Source of the DNA: Episyrphus balteatus
Lineage: Eukaryota; Arthropoda; Insecta; Diptera; Syrphidae
Reading direction: 5' to 3'
Length of the DNA: 64,000 bases
Assembly: GCF_945859705.1 (NCBI RefSeq)
Contig: NC_079134.1
Location: forward strand, 32,307,136-32,371,135
In this document: positions 44,566 through 56,539 of the stretch, one piece after another
Position numbering within the stretch: position 1 is the stretch's first letter
Layout of the letters: each line of letters begins with the position of its first letter
Notes under the pieces: model-generated
Database searches by the model: none
What the model saw: the letters and a program-made list of their open reading frames with translations, nothing else
Told to the model about the DNA's origin: nothing
Translations under genes and position numbers: made by a program

Positions 44566-45554
44566 GTTTGGTATGGTTCAGTGGTAATGGGGCTTAGCCG
44601 TAATTTTGCGGTGAGAATGATGGTTGATGGTGCGATGGTGGTAAATGGTATGCGGGTTTTCAGTTTTATGGAAATTCCAATCTTATTTAGTGCCTAATTG
44701 AGGCATGAAGGTATTCCATTCTGATGATGATGACGATGGAAAAGAAGGTTAACTGATATAAAAGAGCAATAAAAGTGCGAATCCGGATGTCTATCTTTAG
44801 ACTTTAAGGAATGTCGGTCGGAGAGGTAGTGTGGACATTCTTAAGTTTAAAGTAGTTCCCGATGAGTTATGAAGGTTGGTTTCGAATATTTCTATAGATA
44901 CCTAAGGTTGCGGTATAAAATATTTATGCACATTTATGTTTCTAAAGGGTTTTTCAAAAACCATACATATGAGTGTGTATGGTCATTTAGGATATTAATT
45001 TTGTGGTTAATTTTCAAGAAGACAAGGATCTGATTAGTAAAAATAGTTTTGGAAGCATTAAATTTTATCGTTAGTAAGGATAATGAAGCTAATTACCTAT
45101 TTGAATGTTTTTTGTCCTGGAATTTGTGGTAACAGCATTTATTATCATCTTAGAATTTTTCAATTAAGCATACATTCTAAAGATTTTGTAAGAGAACAAT
45201 TTGGTGTTTGCCCAAATTACACAAGAATCAAATTAAATTCTTAAGGAACAATTTTATGGTAATTTTAATTTGTATTTTCTGTACAAGAAACCCGTTTAAT
45301 TAAAACACAAATTTAATTTTGCAACATTAGAAAAACTTATTTTTAAAAAATTAACCCGATAATCTTGAGATGACAAACACACATTAAGTATTTTTAATCA
45401 TCAATTTCTTTCTAAAATAAAACTTATTCATCTTTCTGAGAAATGAAAAAAAAAAAACTACAGTATTATAATTAATTATTGCCAGTTGGCATAAGTATGC
45501 AAAAAAAATAGCATTTACATGTACCTACGTAGTTGCTAGTATCTTTTCTCGTTT

Positions 45555-45740
45555 ATTACAACTTGCTGCATTAAGTTTTTAATTGCAGTTTAAGTAGCCT
45601 CGTTGTCATACAGTCATATGAATGTTTAAAAGTCAATTATAATTTAAATAAATTCATAGTTGTCAGTTGAACTTCAGTTCTTTTGAACAAAATATTTTAC
45701 AAAAATAAATTGCTTCGAAAAAGTTTATATGCACTGATAT
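45555..45740. repeat. Distant inverted repeat, left arm (partner 49120-49290)
   Basis: TTTTTAATTGCAGTTTAAGT, AGCCTCGTTGT, AAAGTCAATTATAATTTAAA and GTCAGTTGAA occur here. Their inverses occur in matching order at 49120-49290, continuing to AAAAAGTTTATATGCACT. Arms of 100-190 bp enclose 3.4-3.7 kb. They may be the ends of an old composite element. Confidence 0.75.
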
Positions 45741-45956
45741 AAATTTACTCGTAGATAAGTTTGAAATGGGGGAATTTCTTATACAATATACTGAAAGGTA
45801 CTGATGAGAAATCACTGAACATTTTTTTGAAAAGTTATCAATACTAAATTAAGCACGGTAGTATGCTAAGACAAAAATATGAACACTCAAAAAGTACCCT
45901 GATGGAGAACTATTACGTTTCTTTCAAAAATACTCGCAAAAAATGATTTTATAGTC

Positions 45957-46620
45957 CAGTGCGTTTATAATTTGACCCAGCAGTACCACCCCCAAATTGT
46001 TTTTGCTCATTCGATAGAAAATTGGGTGAATATCAAAACTGTTCTCGTAAAATGCAAAAAAATGAAAAAAGCTTAAATTCGAAATTTTTTTTTAGTAAAT
46101 AGGCCAAAATTACAAGCAATGATAAAAAAAAATTCGAAATCAAGCTTTTTTAATTTTTTGCATTTTACGAGAACATGTACTAGTGTACTTTTACCTATAT
46201 GTAAATTTTTTCTTACACCATCAGAAAGTAGACATTTTAACAAACTACTTTTTGAAAAAATCTGATATTTTGACACGTGAATTTTCGATTGAAAATAAGG
46301 GTGTTTTTTTGATATTGAGCCAAAATATTGAGCCAAAAATAAATATTGTGAAACAAATAAATAGAGTGTATTTGGGACATAATAAGGTAAGTTTTCACCA
46401 AATTTCGTAGAAAAATTTTATATTTTGAAAAAGATAAAAATAAAATCCCAAAAACTCGGTTACTTAAATTTTTCACATAATATTTTGAGGTTATGTGAAA
46501 AAACTGTCGATACAAAAGTTGTAGATCTTCTTATTACCTACAACTTTTCCATAGGACTTGTAGTTTTGCCGAAAATCAAGATATACCAATTTTTACCGAA
46601 CTCGGCTCGCCCGTAATTTA
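45957..46620 (+). repeat. Dispersed repeat, copy 2 (partner at 4608), with hairpin
   Basis: The first part matches 4608-4690. A hairpin follows at 46041-46174, where GTTCTCGTAAAATGCAAAAA pairs with its inverse; arms are about 50 bp, imperfect, with a short loop. The short open frames on both strands of this segment are products of the hairpin and have no coding character. Confidence 0.65.
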
Positions 46621-47204
46621 TTTTTCCCTTAATTTTTATCATATGCACCTCCTTTTAAAATAGGTTTCATTCTTCTATGATTTTTTTTTGGTTTCAAAAA
46701 TTATCGACCCTGGTCTACACTCTACAAGCCAAAAAAAAGTAAAAAAAAAAACGAAAAAAAAGACATTTTTTAAGCTCAAATCGTTTGAAGTTGTAAGGAA
46801 AAAAACGATTTTATATGAAAAAATGATTTTTTTTTTCTTCGCATATTATTTCGCAGCTTCTTTACTAAGTGTTCAATTCCAAGTAATATAAGCCTAAAAG
46901 TTTTTTCTTATAAAGATATATATTTAATATATTTGTTTTTGTATTCAAACGGCGCAATTAAAAAAAAAAACATATATTTAAAAAATCTCTAAAAATTCAA
47001 ATTTCTTCGATTTCTTCCTATATTTTGAGCGAGCCAAAGATATTAATTAAAATGAAAATTGTAAACGCAGGATTTATTTTTGATAAGTAATGCAACTTTT
47101 AAAAGCTATTACATTTGAATATTCCATACTTTTGCATTTTGACACACCCTAATAAACAATGTATGTACATAAACCCCCATTTTTCTTTGGTAGCTTTCCG
47201 CCCA

Positions 47205-47243
47205 CCTCGCCCCCCCCCCCCCCTGCTCCTCGCAACGCCACTG
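47205..47243 (-). repeat. Partial hAT-like MITE end
   Basis: A C run followed by TGCTCCTCGCAACGCCACTG resembles the right end of the 227-bp hAT-like MITE at 43415-43641. I could not find the left end or a target duplication. Confidence 0.5.
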
Positions 47244-47448
47244 ATTGTGTGATATCCTTTTCTGGCTTATCGTCATATTTAAAAATAAATAAAAAAGAAG
47301 AAACAATTTTAAAATCGATCTATAAATCTTAAAATGCTAATTATAATTAAAATGTAAAATAAATCGATCACAAACACAAAATTAATTCAGCATGGAATCA
47401 ATTCTAAATAAAACAAAAAAAAAAAACACATTGTGGCAACATTTTCTT

Positions 47449-47555
47449 CTAGGGTACTCGTACATCTGCTAAATTAAAAGTGTCTTTTGTGTAAAATCTA
47501 TTTTTGCAATATGCGATGCCCCCGGAAGTTGTTGTTGCGATGATCACCCAGGAAC
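47449..47555 (-). other. GC-richer island, weak exon candidate
   Basis: A GC-richer stretch of about 65 bp (47514-47578) stands out in AT-rich DNA. On the minus strand, after a CACCAG acceptor-like word at 47556, a frame of 35 codons follows to TAG at 47449. Its phase would fit the phase-1 donor of the signal-peptide exon at 53399-53459. The polypyrimidine tract is poor and the residues (WVIIATTTSGGIAYC) match no family I know. The plus strand is also open here. I treat this as an unexplained island and not as a called exon. Confidence 0.15.
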
Positions 47556-48326
47556 CTGGTGGTGTTCATGTAGCTCGCAATTTCTTTTGCATTTTATATA
47601 TGTATATAGGAAAAAATAGTAACTACAGTTATTCATTGAAAGAAATATACGAATTCAATCAAGCAAACCAATTTAAATTGTTTTATTCATCTGAATTCAA
47701 CAAGAAGAGGAGGCAAATGCACATCTCGTCGCATATATATATAAGAAATTGCATTATTCAATTTTGTTTTTTTTTTTTTTTTATTCAAAAATAAAAATAA
47801 AAAAGCAATCGAGGAATTATGTATGCAATTGCATTTTCTCTGGCAAAATTAAATCGAACAAACAAGCAAATGAATTCAGCACTTTTCTTGGTTTTCTTAT
47901 TTTTTTGTTGTATACATTTTAATTTATAAGCTTAAACAAAAAAAAAAAAAAACATGTATGCGTGATGCATAAAACATGTCTCCAAAAATAGACGAAGCCA
48001 CTGTGATGATAATGGTTATTATGATGATGAAGATGACAAAAACTGAAATCATTTATTAAAAAAAAAATCATAATTTTTGCGACGAAAGATTTTCTCATAC
48101 GCAGTTCTATTATGGGAATTTAAATAACAAGTTTTTTGTATGATTTTTATAGTCCGGGAATTCATAATTTCATCACATTTTGAATTTGCTTGGAAATTTA
48201 ATCCGATGAAAAAGCTTTGAGTTTAGTTTTTGATAATAACATACAGAGTTTAATAGCTTATAGATTCATGAAACTGCATAATATGCAGTGCATATATTAG
48301 GTATACAAAAAAAAATCCACAACATA

Positions 48327-49091
48327 CACCGAAAAATAAATTTGATAATAACAGCTATCAAATTAACATTTTTTCAGTGACAAAAGCCGTCCAACAATTA
48401 AAATATCAATTTTGATATTTTATCATATCATTTTGACATTTTTTAATTTCAGGTGGGATAGTGAAAATTTCACTTTGACAATTAAAATATCATTTTGACA
48501 TTTTTTTAAGTTTTAATGGATAGTGAAAATTTCACTTTGACAATTAAAATATCAATATTGACTAGATTTTACGCTTTAGTTTATTATAATGGAACCTATT
48601 TCTTTCCTTTTCATTTTTATTATTTTTATTATTTTAAGAATTTTCTTTCTTTTTTCAAAACATTACTGAAAGGGAATATTCTTTACAAAATAGTGATGAT
48701 ATTATTTTTTCTATTATAGGTGATATAATTGTTTTGTTACTTTCTCCCAAACTATGTGAAGTAAAATCTTAGTGCCGATCAAATTTTCTCAGTAAATCAT
48801 ACATTTTACTTCGAAAAAACACAAAGCGCCTTTAAATTAGTACACATTAAGAATTTTGTATTTAATATTTTTCAATAATTTAGAATGAGAAATTGATATG
48901 AAAAAATGATAATAAAATATCAAAAAAAAATTCCAAAATGTGACATTTAAATATCATCCTGATAATAAAAATGTTATTTTAATATTTTAAATATCATAAA
49001 ACACATTTTATAGAGCATTTTTGGCTGATATTTAAAAAATGTTAATTTGATATTTAAAAAATGTTAAATTGATATTGGTTTTTTTTCGGTG
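48327..49091. mobile_element. AT-rich TIR element, 765 bp
   Basis: Starts CACCGAAAAATAAATTTGAT and ends TTTTTTTTCGGTG. The subterminal regions are inverted arrays of ATCAAATTAACATTTTTT-like words. ATA stands on both outer sides, a possible 3-bp duplication. Inside, a block of about 58 bp containing the palindrome GTGAAAATTTCAC and TTTGACAATTAAAATATCA is directly duplicated (about 48457-48570). Class uncertain. Confidence 0.65.
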
Positions 49092-49119
49092 ATACCTATT
49101 TAAAATTCATTGATACTAA

Positions 49120-49290
49120 CTATACACTCCATTCGTTTGAGTGCATGTAAACTTTTTCAAAGCGATTTTATTCAACTGACGACTTTGAATTTATTTAAAT
49201 TATAATTGACTTTAAAACATTCATAAAACTGTATAACAACGAGGCTACTTAAACTGCAATTAAAAACTAAAAACAGAAATTGTTATCAGC
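49120..49290. repeat. Distant inverted repeat, right arm (partner 45555-45740)
   Basis: Inverse of 45555-45740 with scattered differences. Identity is best over CAACGAGGCTACTTAAACTG and the TTATTTAAATTATAATTGAC block. The AT-rich element at 48327-49091 lies just inside it. Confidence 0.75.
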
Positions 49291-49479
49291 GAAACAAATT
49301 ATTTAGAAACTAAAAATAAAAATCACTTTATTTGCATTTTTCTAAGAAGAAAAAGAAAAATTAATATTCAATCTGTTTATTTTATGATTGTCATGAGTAT
49401 ATGCATTAATTTGAAATGAGTATTTTATTGCAATATTTTTTAAAATATTTTTTTGTGTTGTTAAGTAATGTACTTTTTA

Positions 49480-50180
49480 GGGTGGGACAACAAAATCGAA
49501 TACCTACCTATTTATTTTTTTATTTTATATTTCGAAAAATCGTTCGCTAGACATCTCTAGAATATGTTCACCAACTGATTATAAAGAAAACTAATGAATC
49601 AGTGGGCATCAGGGTTTGGATACGCAAATATCTTCTAAACAATTAATGCAATCGATTTTTAATATGGCATTTTTGGTAGAACGTTTGAGCCCCTAGAAGA
49701 ATACATCTTTCTTATTTGGAAATAATAAATTCTCAGTGAATTAAAAAAAGTTAAAAAAAGTTTTTATAACTTTTTTTTAACTTTGACCTCGAATATTTTT
49801 CATGGCCTTTTTTGTAGAGCAATCTGTTTCCAACAAGAATATGTCTTACTCGTTTGATTATTTAAATCTTTCAATTTGTTTCAAAATTAAGAACATAAAA
49901 CGAATTTTTGATGATTTTCTCAAACTTTAGACCTCGAATATCTTTTAAACGCTAAGATAAAATGTATGTGTACGGCATTTTTTGTAGAGCCTTCAATTTT
50001 CTACAAGAATATGTAAAAAAAATTTGCTAGAAAATCGATTTTTTTTTAATATAACATTGATGTAAAAATATATAACTGCGAAGGATCTTCCCATTAATAT
50101 TAAGAGCTCATTTTTTTGGTGAGTATATTCTAGAGGTGTCAAGCAACTTTTATTTTTTTATTACAACTGTTATTTTTGAG
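49480..50180. repeat. AGGGTGGGAC-family repeat, copy 1
   Basis: Shares block order with 63053-63890: AGGGTGGG(A/C)C, AAAATCG, CGCTAGACATCTCTAGAATAT or a variant, then repeated modules of about 120 bp containing TTTTTTGTAGAGC, CAAGAATATGT, TTTCAAAATTAAGAAC and GACCTCGAATAT. The modules recur in both orientations in the second copy. Family unknown. Confidence 0.65.
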
Positions 50181-51050
50181 CTATATAAAAGCATTTCATT
50201 AAACTAAAAGTTATGAAATTACAAAAAAGTTCCACATACGCCACCGAGAACTCCCAAAAAACCTTTTCAATTTAAATGTTAAATGACAAAACCACCTTTT
50301 TAAATAAATTTTTGTTCTAATTTTTCTTTTCTAATTTTGTTGATCTTTAAGTTTGATTTTTGTTCGTAGTTTTTCAGAGTGTTTTTTTTTTTTTCTAATA
50401 CTGAATTCGACTTTGAAAAAGTGGAACAAAATTTGTAGATTAATATGAAAATCATCTTAATCTGATTTTGGACAGAAAATTTTAAAAAAGAATCTCATAT
50501 CGACTGGAGCAAATACATATAACCAAAATTTTAAAAATCTTACAGAAATAAAAAAAAAATTCTTATTCAGTTATTTATTTTCCAATTAACAAAACTCACC
50601 AACGAATTACTATATATTATATAAAGAAAATACAGGGTAGTACTTAAAATTTGTGTTAATTTCTCTAGTAGAAATAAAACTAAATATTAGTTTATTTATT
50701 TGATCATATATTATACGTTATATTAATTGATGTTTGGTCTTAAATGATCCGTTTTGTAGATGCAATTAATTAAATGGCTAAATATTTTCTAACAATTTTC
50801 TTTTCGTAAATTCGAGATAAATTTTAATAAAATGCACTACTGGGTAGCACATACATACTTGTTTAAAGTTGCTTAGAATGTTAAAGTTTTTTATCTTGTT
50901 CATAATAGTTATAGTTATGTATATAAAAAATGTAGAAAGGGTATTAAAAGCTGTATTAAAACTGAGAAAAAACATATTTTTTGATGGTGCCTACTAACTT
51001 CAAAAGCTATTTGATTTCTTGTATAACAAAGATATTTTTGATAACTGCTT

Positions 51051-51121
51051 CGGTCCAAAGGAAAAACTCACTAACTACATAGGATTTGAATAGCAGTAAG
51101 TGAGTTTTTCCTTTGAACCGA
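51051..51121. repeat. Short inverted repeat beside hAT insertion
   Basis: CGGTCCAAAGGAAAAACTCA and its near-inverse TGAGTTTTTCCTTTGAACCG flank a 29-base loop. The hAT-like element at 51126 inserted just outside the right arm. Confidence 0.75.
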
Positions 51122-51125
51122 CGAT

Positions 51126-51969
51126 CAGGGTTCCCAGGTTTTCAAAATAAAAATCCCCTTTTTTTAACACCAAAACGTTCATTTTTCCCCTTTTTCGTAA
51201 ACAAAATCCCCTTTTTTCAAGAAAAAAAAATGCAAGTACATATTTATTTTTTTAAATTTTTGTACTTAAATCTTTTTTTAAACATATTAATTTTGTATTT
51301 AATTTATTCATAACAATAAAAACTTTATAATGGACATACATAAGTAAATAAAAAAAAATTAACAAAAATGAAGCTCAAAATACATATTTCATTTTCAAAC
51401 TCAAAACAGTCAAAATAAAATTTATGAAGTATGGAACTACTTCATAAATTTAATTTTGAGGGTAAATCTAAAATATCAGTGCTAATTTAATAAAAAATGG
51501 ATATTATTTTCTATATTTAATGTATTTTTGTAAATCATATAGTATTTATGCCGATTAAGGCAGGCTTTTTTAACAACGATGTCTTAAAAATGTATAAGTA
51601 TTTTTTTTACTTTTATTTATTTTACTGCCGCGGCTGCTGGCTGAAAATTTCGTTTGATATACCCAAAAAAGTACAGATTCCCTTAATGAAATATTTTGAG
51701 GAGTGAATTAAAAATTGGAAGCACCCTAGTTTTTAGTAGAGCTGTCAAATTAAAAAATCCACTTAGCGTGGAATACGATAGTTTATTTCGAAATTAAGTT
51801 TTATTTAAATTGATTACATTATTCAAAGATTGTGTCTAACGTTTTTGTAAGTTTAAATTTTTCCCCTTTTAGATATATTTTCCCCTTTTTATCCCCGTCC
51901 CCTATTTTATCCCTTTCGTCTAAGAAAATCGGCAAAAATGGTGATTTTCCCCTCAACCTGGGAACCCTG
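51126..51969. mobile_element. hAT-like element, 844 bp, 8-bp target duplication
   Basis: Starts CAGGGTTCCCAGGTT and ends with the exact inverse AACCTGGGAACCCTG. CCGACGAT flanks both ends (51118-51125 and 51970-51977). The CAGGG terminus fits the hAT YARNG rule. Subterminal zones contain many CCCCTTTTT words in both ends, a typical binding-site-rich zone. The two short frames inside (starting at 51113 and 51832) are not transposase. Confidence 0.9.
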
Positions 51970-52429
51970 CCGACGATTGGCTTTAAAATTCTTAAAGCCT
52001 TTAAAAAAAAAATTCACGACTGGGTCGGACGTATTTGTTCTTATGTTAAAATTTGCTTAGAATGTTAAAGTTTTTTATAGCGTTACCAAAACAAAAAAAA
52101 TTAATTTATTTTGTTTAATTATTTTATATGAAATGTAAAAATGATTTTAAAATATTATAAGACACCCTTTAAAATGGATTACATCTCTAAACTGAGTATG
52201 CCATTTAATTTCTGTAGGTATAACAAAGAATTTTTGGAATTTTTTTTTTTCGAAAATTGTAAAAAATTGTCGACCCAATTTCAAGCAATTGATTTTTCAA
52301 AAAAAAAAATTGAAATTTTTCTAATATAAAACGGAAGGTTTTGAAAATTTAAAGACATTTTAACATTCCGGCTTTTCAAACGCTTCTGTGTAAAAATATC
52401 GGTTAAATGGTTTATATGAGAAAGTCAGA

Positions 52430-52830
52430 AATCAAGAAAACGGTTCTATGGCAGGTACCGTTAATAACGGCTCGAAAAATATTATTTTTTTATTTCAAAT
52501 TAAGACTTTATCTGCCCCAGTACCTACACGTTTTACTTTCAATCGTTAGAAGCGTTTTGTTTAAATGTTGAAAATTTGTTCTTAATTTTAAAAATAAATA
52601 TTTTGTTAAATGATTTACGGAAATCAAGAAAACGGTTCTATGGCAGGTACCTACCGTTAACAATAGTACAAATTTTATTTTTAAATTAATTAAAGGGGAA
52701 TCTTTAAAAACTCATAACTAACAAGTTTCAAGCAATTCGCTTCAGATGTTTTGCCTGTAGCTTGGGGTGAAGACAGAAAGGCAGAAATGCAAAGTCTACT
52801 ATTTTTGCATCCTACATCATCGTAATTTCA
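52430..52830 (+). repeat. GGTACCGTTAA-family remnant with direct duplication
   Basis: ATCAAGAAAACGGTTCTATG followed by GCAGGTACC occurs twice, at about 52433 and 52621, in a decayed copy of the family seen at 13200-14280. The final block GCATCCTACATCATCGTAAT marks the usual family end. Confidence 0.6.
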
Positions 52831-53398
52831 TACCTTATTACTTATCTTGAGTTAAATACTACAATTAAGCAGGCACATACAATCCAAAGTTTACCAAAAG
52901 TGTCTTTCTATATTTTTGTTTTATAAAACAAACACAAGGAATTATTAAATTGTAAGATTATGTACATTGACCCATCCAAAAAGAAATTTCGTTGTCTATC
53001 ATGGCATGGGTAATTTTTTTTTTTAAGAATGCTAAAAAAGTTCCCACACAAAATAACTCACTAAACCACTCAGCTATGTCATGTTCCTTAGCTTGCCATC
53101 CGAAACCAATAAATTTTCTAAGTGTAGATAGGTATAGTAAAAAAAAAAAGACCAACAAAAGACTAAAAATAAATACAAACGTAAACAAAGATTTTTGTTT
53201 TTCTATTGTTTGATAAACCACCCTCCTTCCTATCCCAATTTCAAGGACATATTGAAATCAAATCGATTGTTTATAGGTATACCCACCAGGAAACGGTGGA
53301 GTAGTTTAAAAGAGTAAACAAGAAACTTTTCCTTCTTTTTTTTGTTTTTTGTTTTTAAATGAACAAAAGTGACACAAACAAACAACATATTTACTCAC

Positions 53399-53459
53399 CT
53401 GGAAGAGCAAATGCCGAACTTATTGCCAAAGATACAAGTAATCCAAGTAAGAGCTTCAT
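53399..53459 (-). CDS. First coding exon encoding a signal peptide
   Basis: This is the best-supported coding sequence of the window. On the minus strand, ATG at 53459 is preceded by TCATCAAC, a good fly-type start context (CAAC before ATG). Twenty codons follow, MKLLLGLLVSLAISSAFALP, then the first base of a further codon. The exon ends CCAG|GTGAGTAA, a consensus splice donor at 53398, giving a phase-1 intron. The peptide has a lysine after Met, an unbroken hydrophobic core and an AFA-like cleavage motif, so it is a classical secretion signal. A short first exon carrying only the signal peptide and ending in a phase-1 intron is common in insect secreted, cuticular and salivary proteins. The mature protein is encoded beyond an intron that runs to lower coordinates. 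I could not find a convincing second exon in the window, so the product cannot be named. Confidence 0.72.
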
Positions 53460-53856
53460 GTTGATGATAATGATCCTTGTTTTTTATTTTTATTTGATTT
53501 TTTTTTTTTTAATTTGAAGTTTTTTATCTTTTATCACACTTTTTTTTAAAGGAAGTTGCTTGGAAGTAGATAAAACACTTTATTCTTTGCACGACCAACA
53601 CCGGCTTGTGCTTAAGATACTTTTTTTGAATTGATTTTTTTGTTTTAAGACAGATAAATAAATTCTATAAAAACAAAACAGAAAAAAAAATACACAAAAT
53701 TAAATTTTATTTTTGATTAATTAAAATAAATTATTATTTTTAAATAAAATTATAAATAAAAAGATGAGTGAAAAAAATATTAAAGATTCAGAAAAAACAA
53801 ATGTTTAATAATCGCGAACACCAGCAACCAACTTGAACTAAGGTTGACAATTCACT
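53460..53856 (-). other. Probable 5' untranslated region of the signal-peptide gene
   Basis: AT-rich sequence between the candidate start site at 53856 and the ATG at 53459 on the minus strand, with many A/T runs and no in-frame signal competing with the chosen start. A leader intron cannot be excluded. Confidence 0.4.
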
Positions 53857-53858
53857 GG
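53825..53858 (-). promoter_or_regulatory. Initiator plus DPE-type core promoter candidate
   Basis: Read on the minus strand, CCAGTG (53858-53853) resembles the insect initiator TCAKTY with +1 A at 53856. GGTTG lies at exactly +28 to +32 (53829-53825), a perfect fit to the DPE RGWYV. The surrounding DNA is less AT-biased than the rest. There is no clear TATA box at the right distance, as expected for DPE promoters. It would start a transcript about 400 bp upstream of the signal-peptide ATG. Confidence 0.4.
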
Positions 53859-56163
53859 AAACGGAGAGATACACGATACACCTAACGAACGACACGATGC
53901 CCGATTGCGATACTTTGGTTTTCGTTTGATGTATCTCTATGGTGTTTGCTTTTCAAGTTTGCTTTTTAAGTAGCCTAGTCCCCCCCTCCCTCACCCCCTA
54001 ACTACCCCCTCGAATTGGTCAGTGTATTATAAACACATAAAGGGGTTCCTCTATATGCCTATGAACTTCTATGACTATGACTCGGGGTATCACGGGGTAG
54101 AATGTAAAAATGTTTTACACTTAAAGTATAATACAAATCGATCCTGGTGTTCCCCCTTTTATTGATGTCAAAAATCGTTATTACGTTATTTTTCTATTGT
54201 AAGTCTTTTGTATCTATAATTTTCTTTCTTTCAATGGCACTTTTGTTAAAGAATTATTGTATTTTCATATTTTTGTGGATAAATTTCAAGTAATTGATGG
54301 ACTTATTATAATGCACATTATATTGAATGTAAAAGGCTTTATTACCGAAGGTAAATAAATTGCGCGGTAACGCTAAATGACGAATAAAAAAATTATTACG
54401 AAATAAAAAACACGCAGAAAAACATCAAATCGTTTGAGGTTCAAATGAAAAACTAAAATCGTTGTGGCAATTCGCTTTAAATTTATACAAAGACGAGACG
54501 CAAGACCCAGTGGCTGTCTGTTGTGTCCGTCCGCTTCGATTCCACAAGCTAAAACGGTCTTCTTTATAAAAATTTATATTATACTGATGAGAAAAAGAGA
54601 GAGAACAAGCAAAATAAGCAGCAATAGCACCCATGCCATATGAAAAAAACACTAAGAGAATCAAAAATTATTATTATTGAATTAAACTGGTTGTGTTGTA
54701 GTTGTTGTTGTTGTTGTTGTTGTTATTATTGTCGGAACGGGTGTTGATGTTAATGCCATAAGCCGGCCGGCATCATGATGCTTGATTATCATTATCATTA
54801 AGTTGGACTATTGTATGGGAAATTCTCAGGAAATTTGTTTAAATCGAGACGCATAAACATCATAAATCAAATACAAAATTACATGTCGAGAGAAAATGTC
54901 AAAAATCAACGCTATCGAATATTATAATAATGACACAAAAGCATCAAACAAAAGAAAAACAAACATAAGAATCACCTGATTAAGAGAAGATCACTTTTGA
55001 TAACAGTGCTGTCGGTAAAATAAAAAAAAAAAGTATTAAATCTCAATAATTTCATATAGCTGGACAGATTTTCATATTATTTTAGAAAATATTTTGTGGG
55101 ACATTTCTATTCTTTTAAAAATTAAAAAATAACTGTTAAAAATAGATTCAAACTCTCCCATATTTATATTAAATATTATAATTGCCAAGTTAAGCGTTCA
55201 AAATGTTCAAAACACGATTTGTACGTATCTCCAGCTAAAAAATCATTTTCCAATTACTTATCTTTCATAATTTAACACACGGAATAAAATTGAATAAAAA
55301 CGAAGATAAAAATTTCAACTAAAATTAAGATGCACAGGCATTGCTGAAATAATTAAAAAAAAAAAAAATATAAAAGAAATTTAAAATGTTTGTGTTGTAA
55401 TTAGAATGATAAGTTAATCTTGCGAAATAAGCCATAATAAGTTCATTTTTACAAAAAAGAACAAAACCGACTTCCTTGGATCGAAACTTGAATTTATGGT
55501 TTTCTCGTGGATCCTATAAAAGGACTACACAGTTTTCGAATACAAAGATGAACTGATAACCTTCTTCTTTTTGGAAGTGGGTTAAAAAGAAAATTCCCAT
55601 TTGAATCCCTTTATATTTGAAACATCTCTGCGCAACAAAAAAGTTACTCATACGACACAGTGCCCCTTAAAAAAATTTTTTGATACAAAACTGAGATCCT
55701 TTTTTTTTGCGGTTGACAATTAAAAAATTGCTGGAAAATTTCTTGTGGGTGAAAATAGTTTTACATGGGCTTAATTATAAAAATATATGCAAATTTTTGG
55801 TTTTGCTTTTTTTTTTAAGTCAAAAGTTTCAACGCTAACGCTACTTTAAATAATTTATATGCTTAACTTGGTCACACGTACTTGCTTTAATGTCAAATTT
55901 AAAGAATAAATTATAGCTTTATTATTTGAATATATTCATAAAATTGGTTTTAATAATTACTTAAATTCCAGTTTAAATGGTTATGACCACAAAACGAAGT
56001 ATGTTCCATTTGGGGTTTTGTATAAAAAGGAGTTTATAGAAAAATAAAATTTAAATCATGAGAGTCCTTAAAAAAAAAAACATTTTTTTATCGCGGGTTT
56101 TCTGATTTGGTTAAAAAACCAAATAAGAGCATTTTGAAAACTGAATTAGTAGATACTTATAAA
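53859..56163. other. Upstream non-coding region with GTT microsatellite
   Basis: No coding exon found. It includes a C-rich run at 53980-54010, (GTT)n at about 54701-54724, a less AT-biased stretch at 54430-54560 and a CCGACTTCC repeat fragment at 55465-55580. Regulatory function for the minus-strand gene is possible but nothing specific is visible. Confidence 0.4.
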
Positions 56164-56459
56164 AAATTATGTATTGTATATCGATCCCTCTTCCCGCCAA
56201 ATGTTCGTAAGCGCCAAATTTAATTATGTACTATGGACAACATATAATTTTATTTTTTTAACACTATACAAACGAATAAAATAAAACTTTTTTGTGTTAA
56301 TCAACAATTGCTTAAGAAAACATTCACATCAAAATTGTCTTCAATAAGTCTATACAAAAAATAATAAAGATTTTTCTGCAATAAAAAAAAAAACATCATA
56401 AGTGCTATGTCGTTACTAACGATTATTTGGCGGGAAGGGCTCGATATAACATAATTTAA
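56164..56459. repeat. Inverted-repeat element, ~296 bp
   Basis: Arms of about 47 bp, including ATATCGATCCCTCTTCCCGC and CAAAT on the left and the inverse on the right, pair with a few mismatches. The middle is AT-rich. It is probably a small MITE; no clear target duplication. Confidence 0.65.
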
Positions 56460-56539
56460 ATTAATACATAACATACAACTTTGAAAAAACTGCAATATTT
56501 TGATTTTGAAAATAAATTCTTCAAAAACAATTTCAAAAC

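Larger units (their letters stand above)
43642..45554. other. Less AT-biased non-coding region with GTT microsatellite
   Basis: No coding exon found. It contains (GTT)9 at 44021-44047, a GC-richer stretch at 43915-43965, and two TATA-plus-initiator-like arrangements at 44344 and 44540. CGACGACGACGG repeats lie near 44478. It resembles promoter-proximal or 5'-UTR DNA of an insect gene more than the repeat mosaic around it. Confidence 0.4.

Noticed and set aside
44588..44697. 36-codon frame starting MGLSRNFAVRM after the TATA/initiator candidate
   Set aside because: Short, no signal peptide or domain, and a splice-donor-like word interrupts it. Not enough to call a gene.
47504..47794. 96-codon plus-strand frame
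   Set aside because: Only the first 25 codons lie in the GC-richer island; the remainder is AT-rich with no codon bias. Kept only as an unexplained island.
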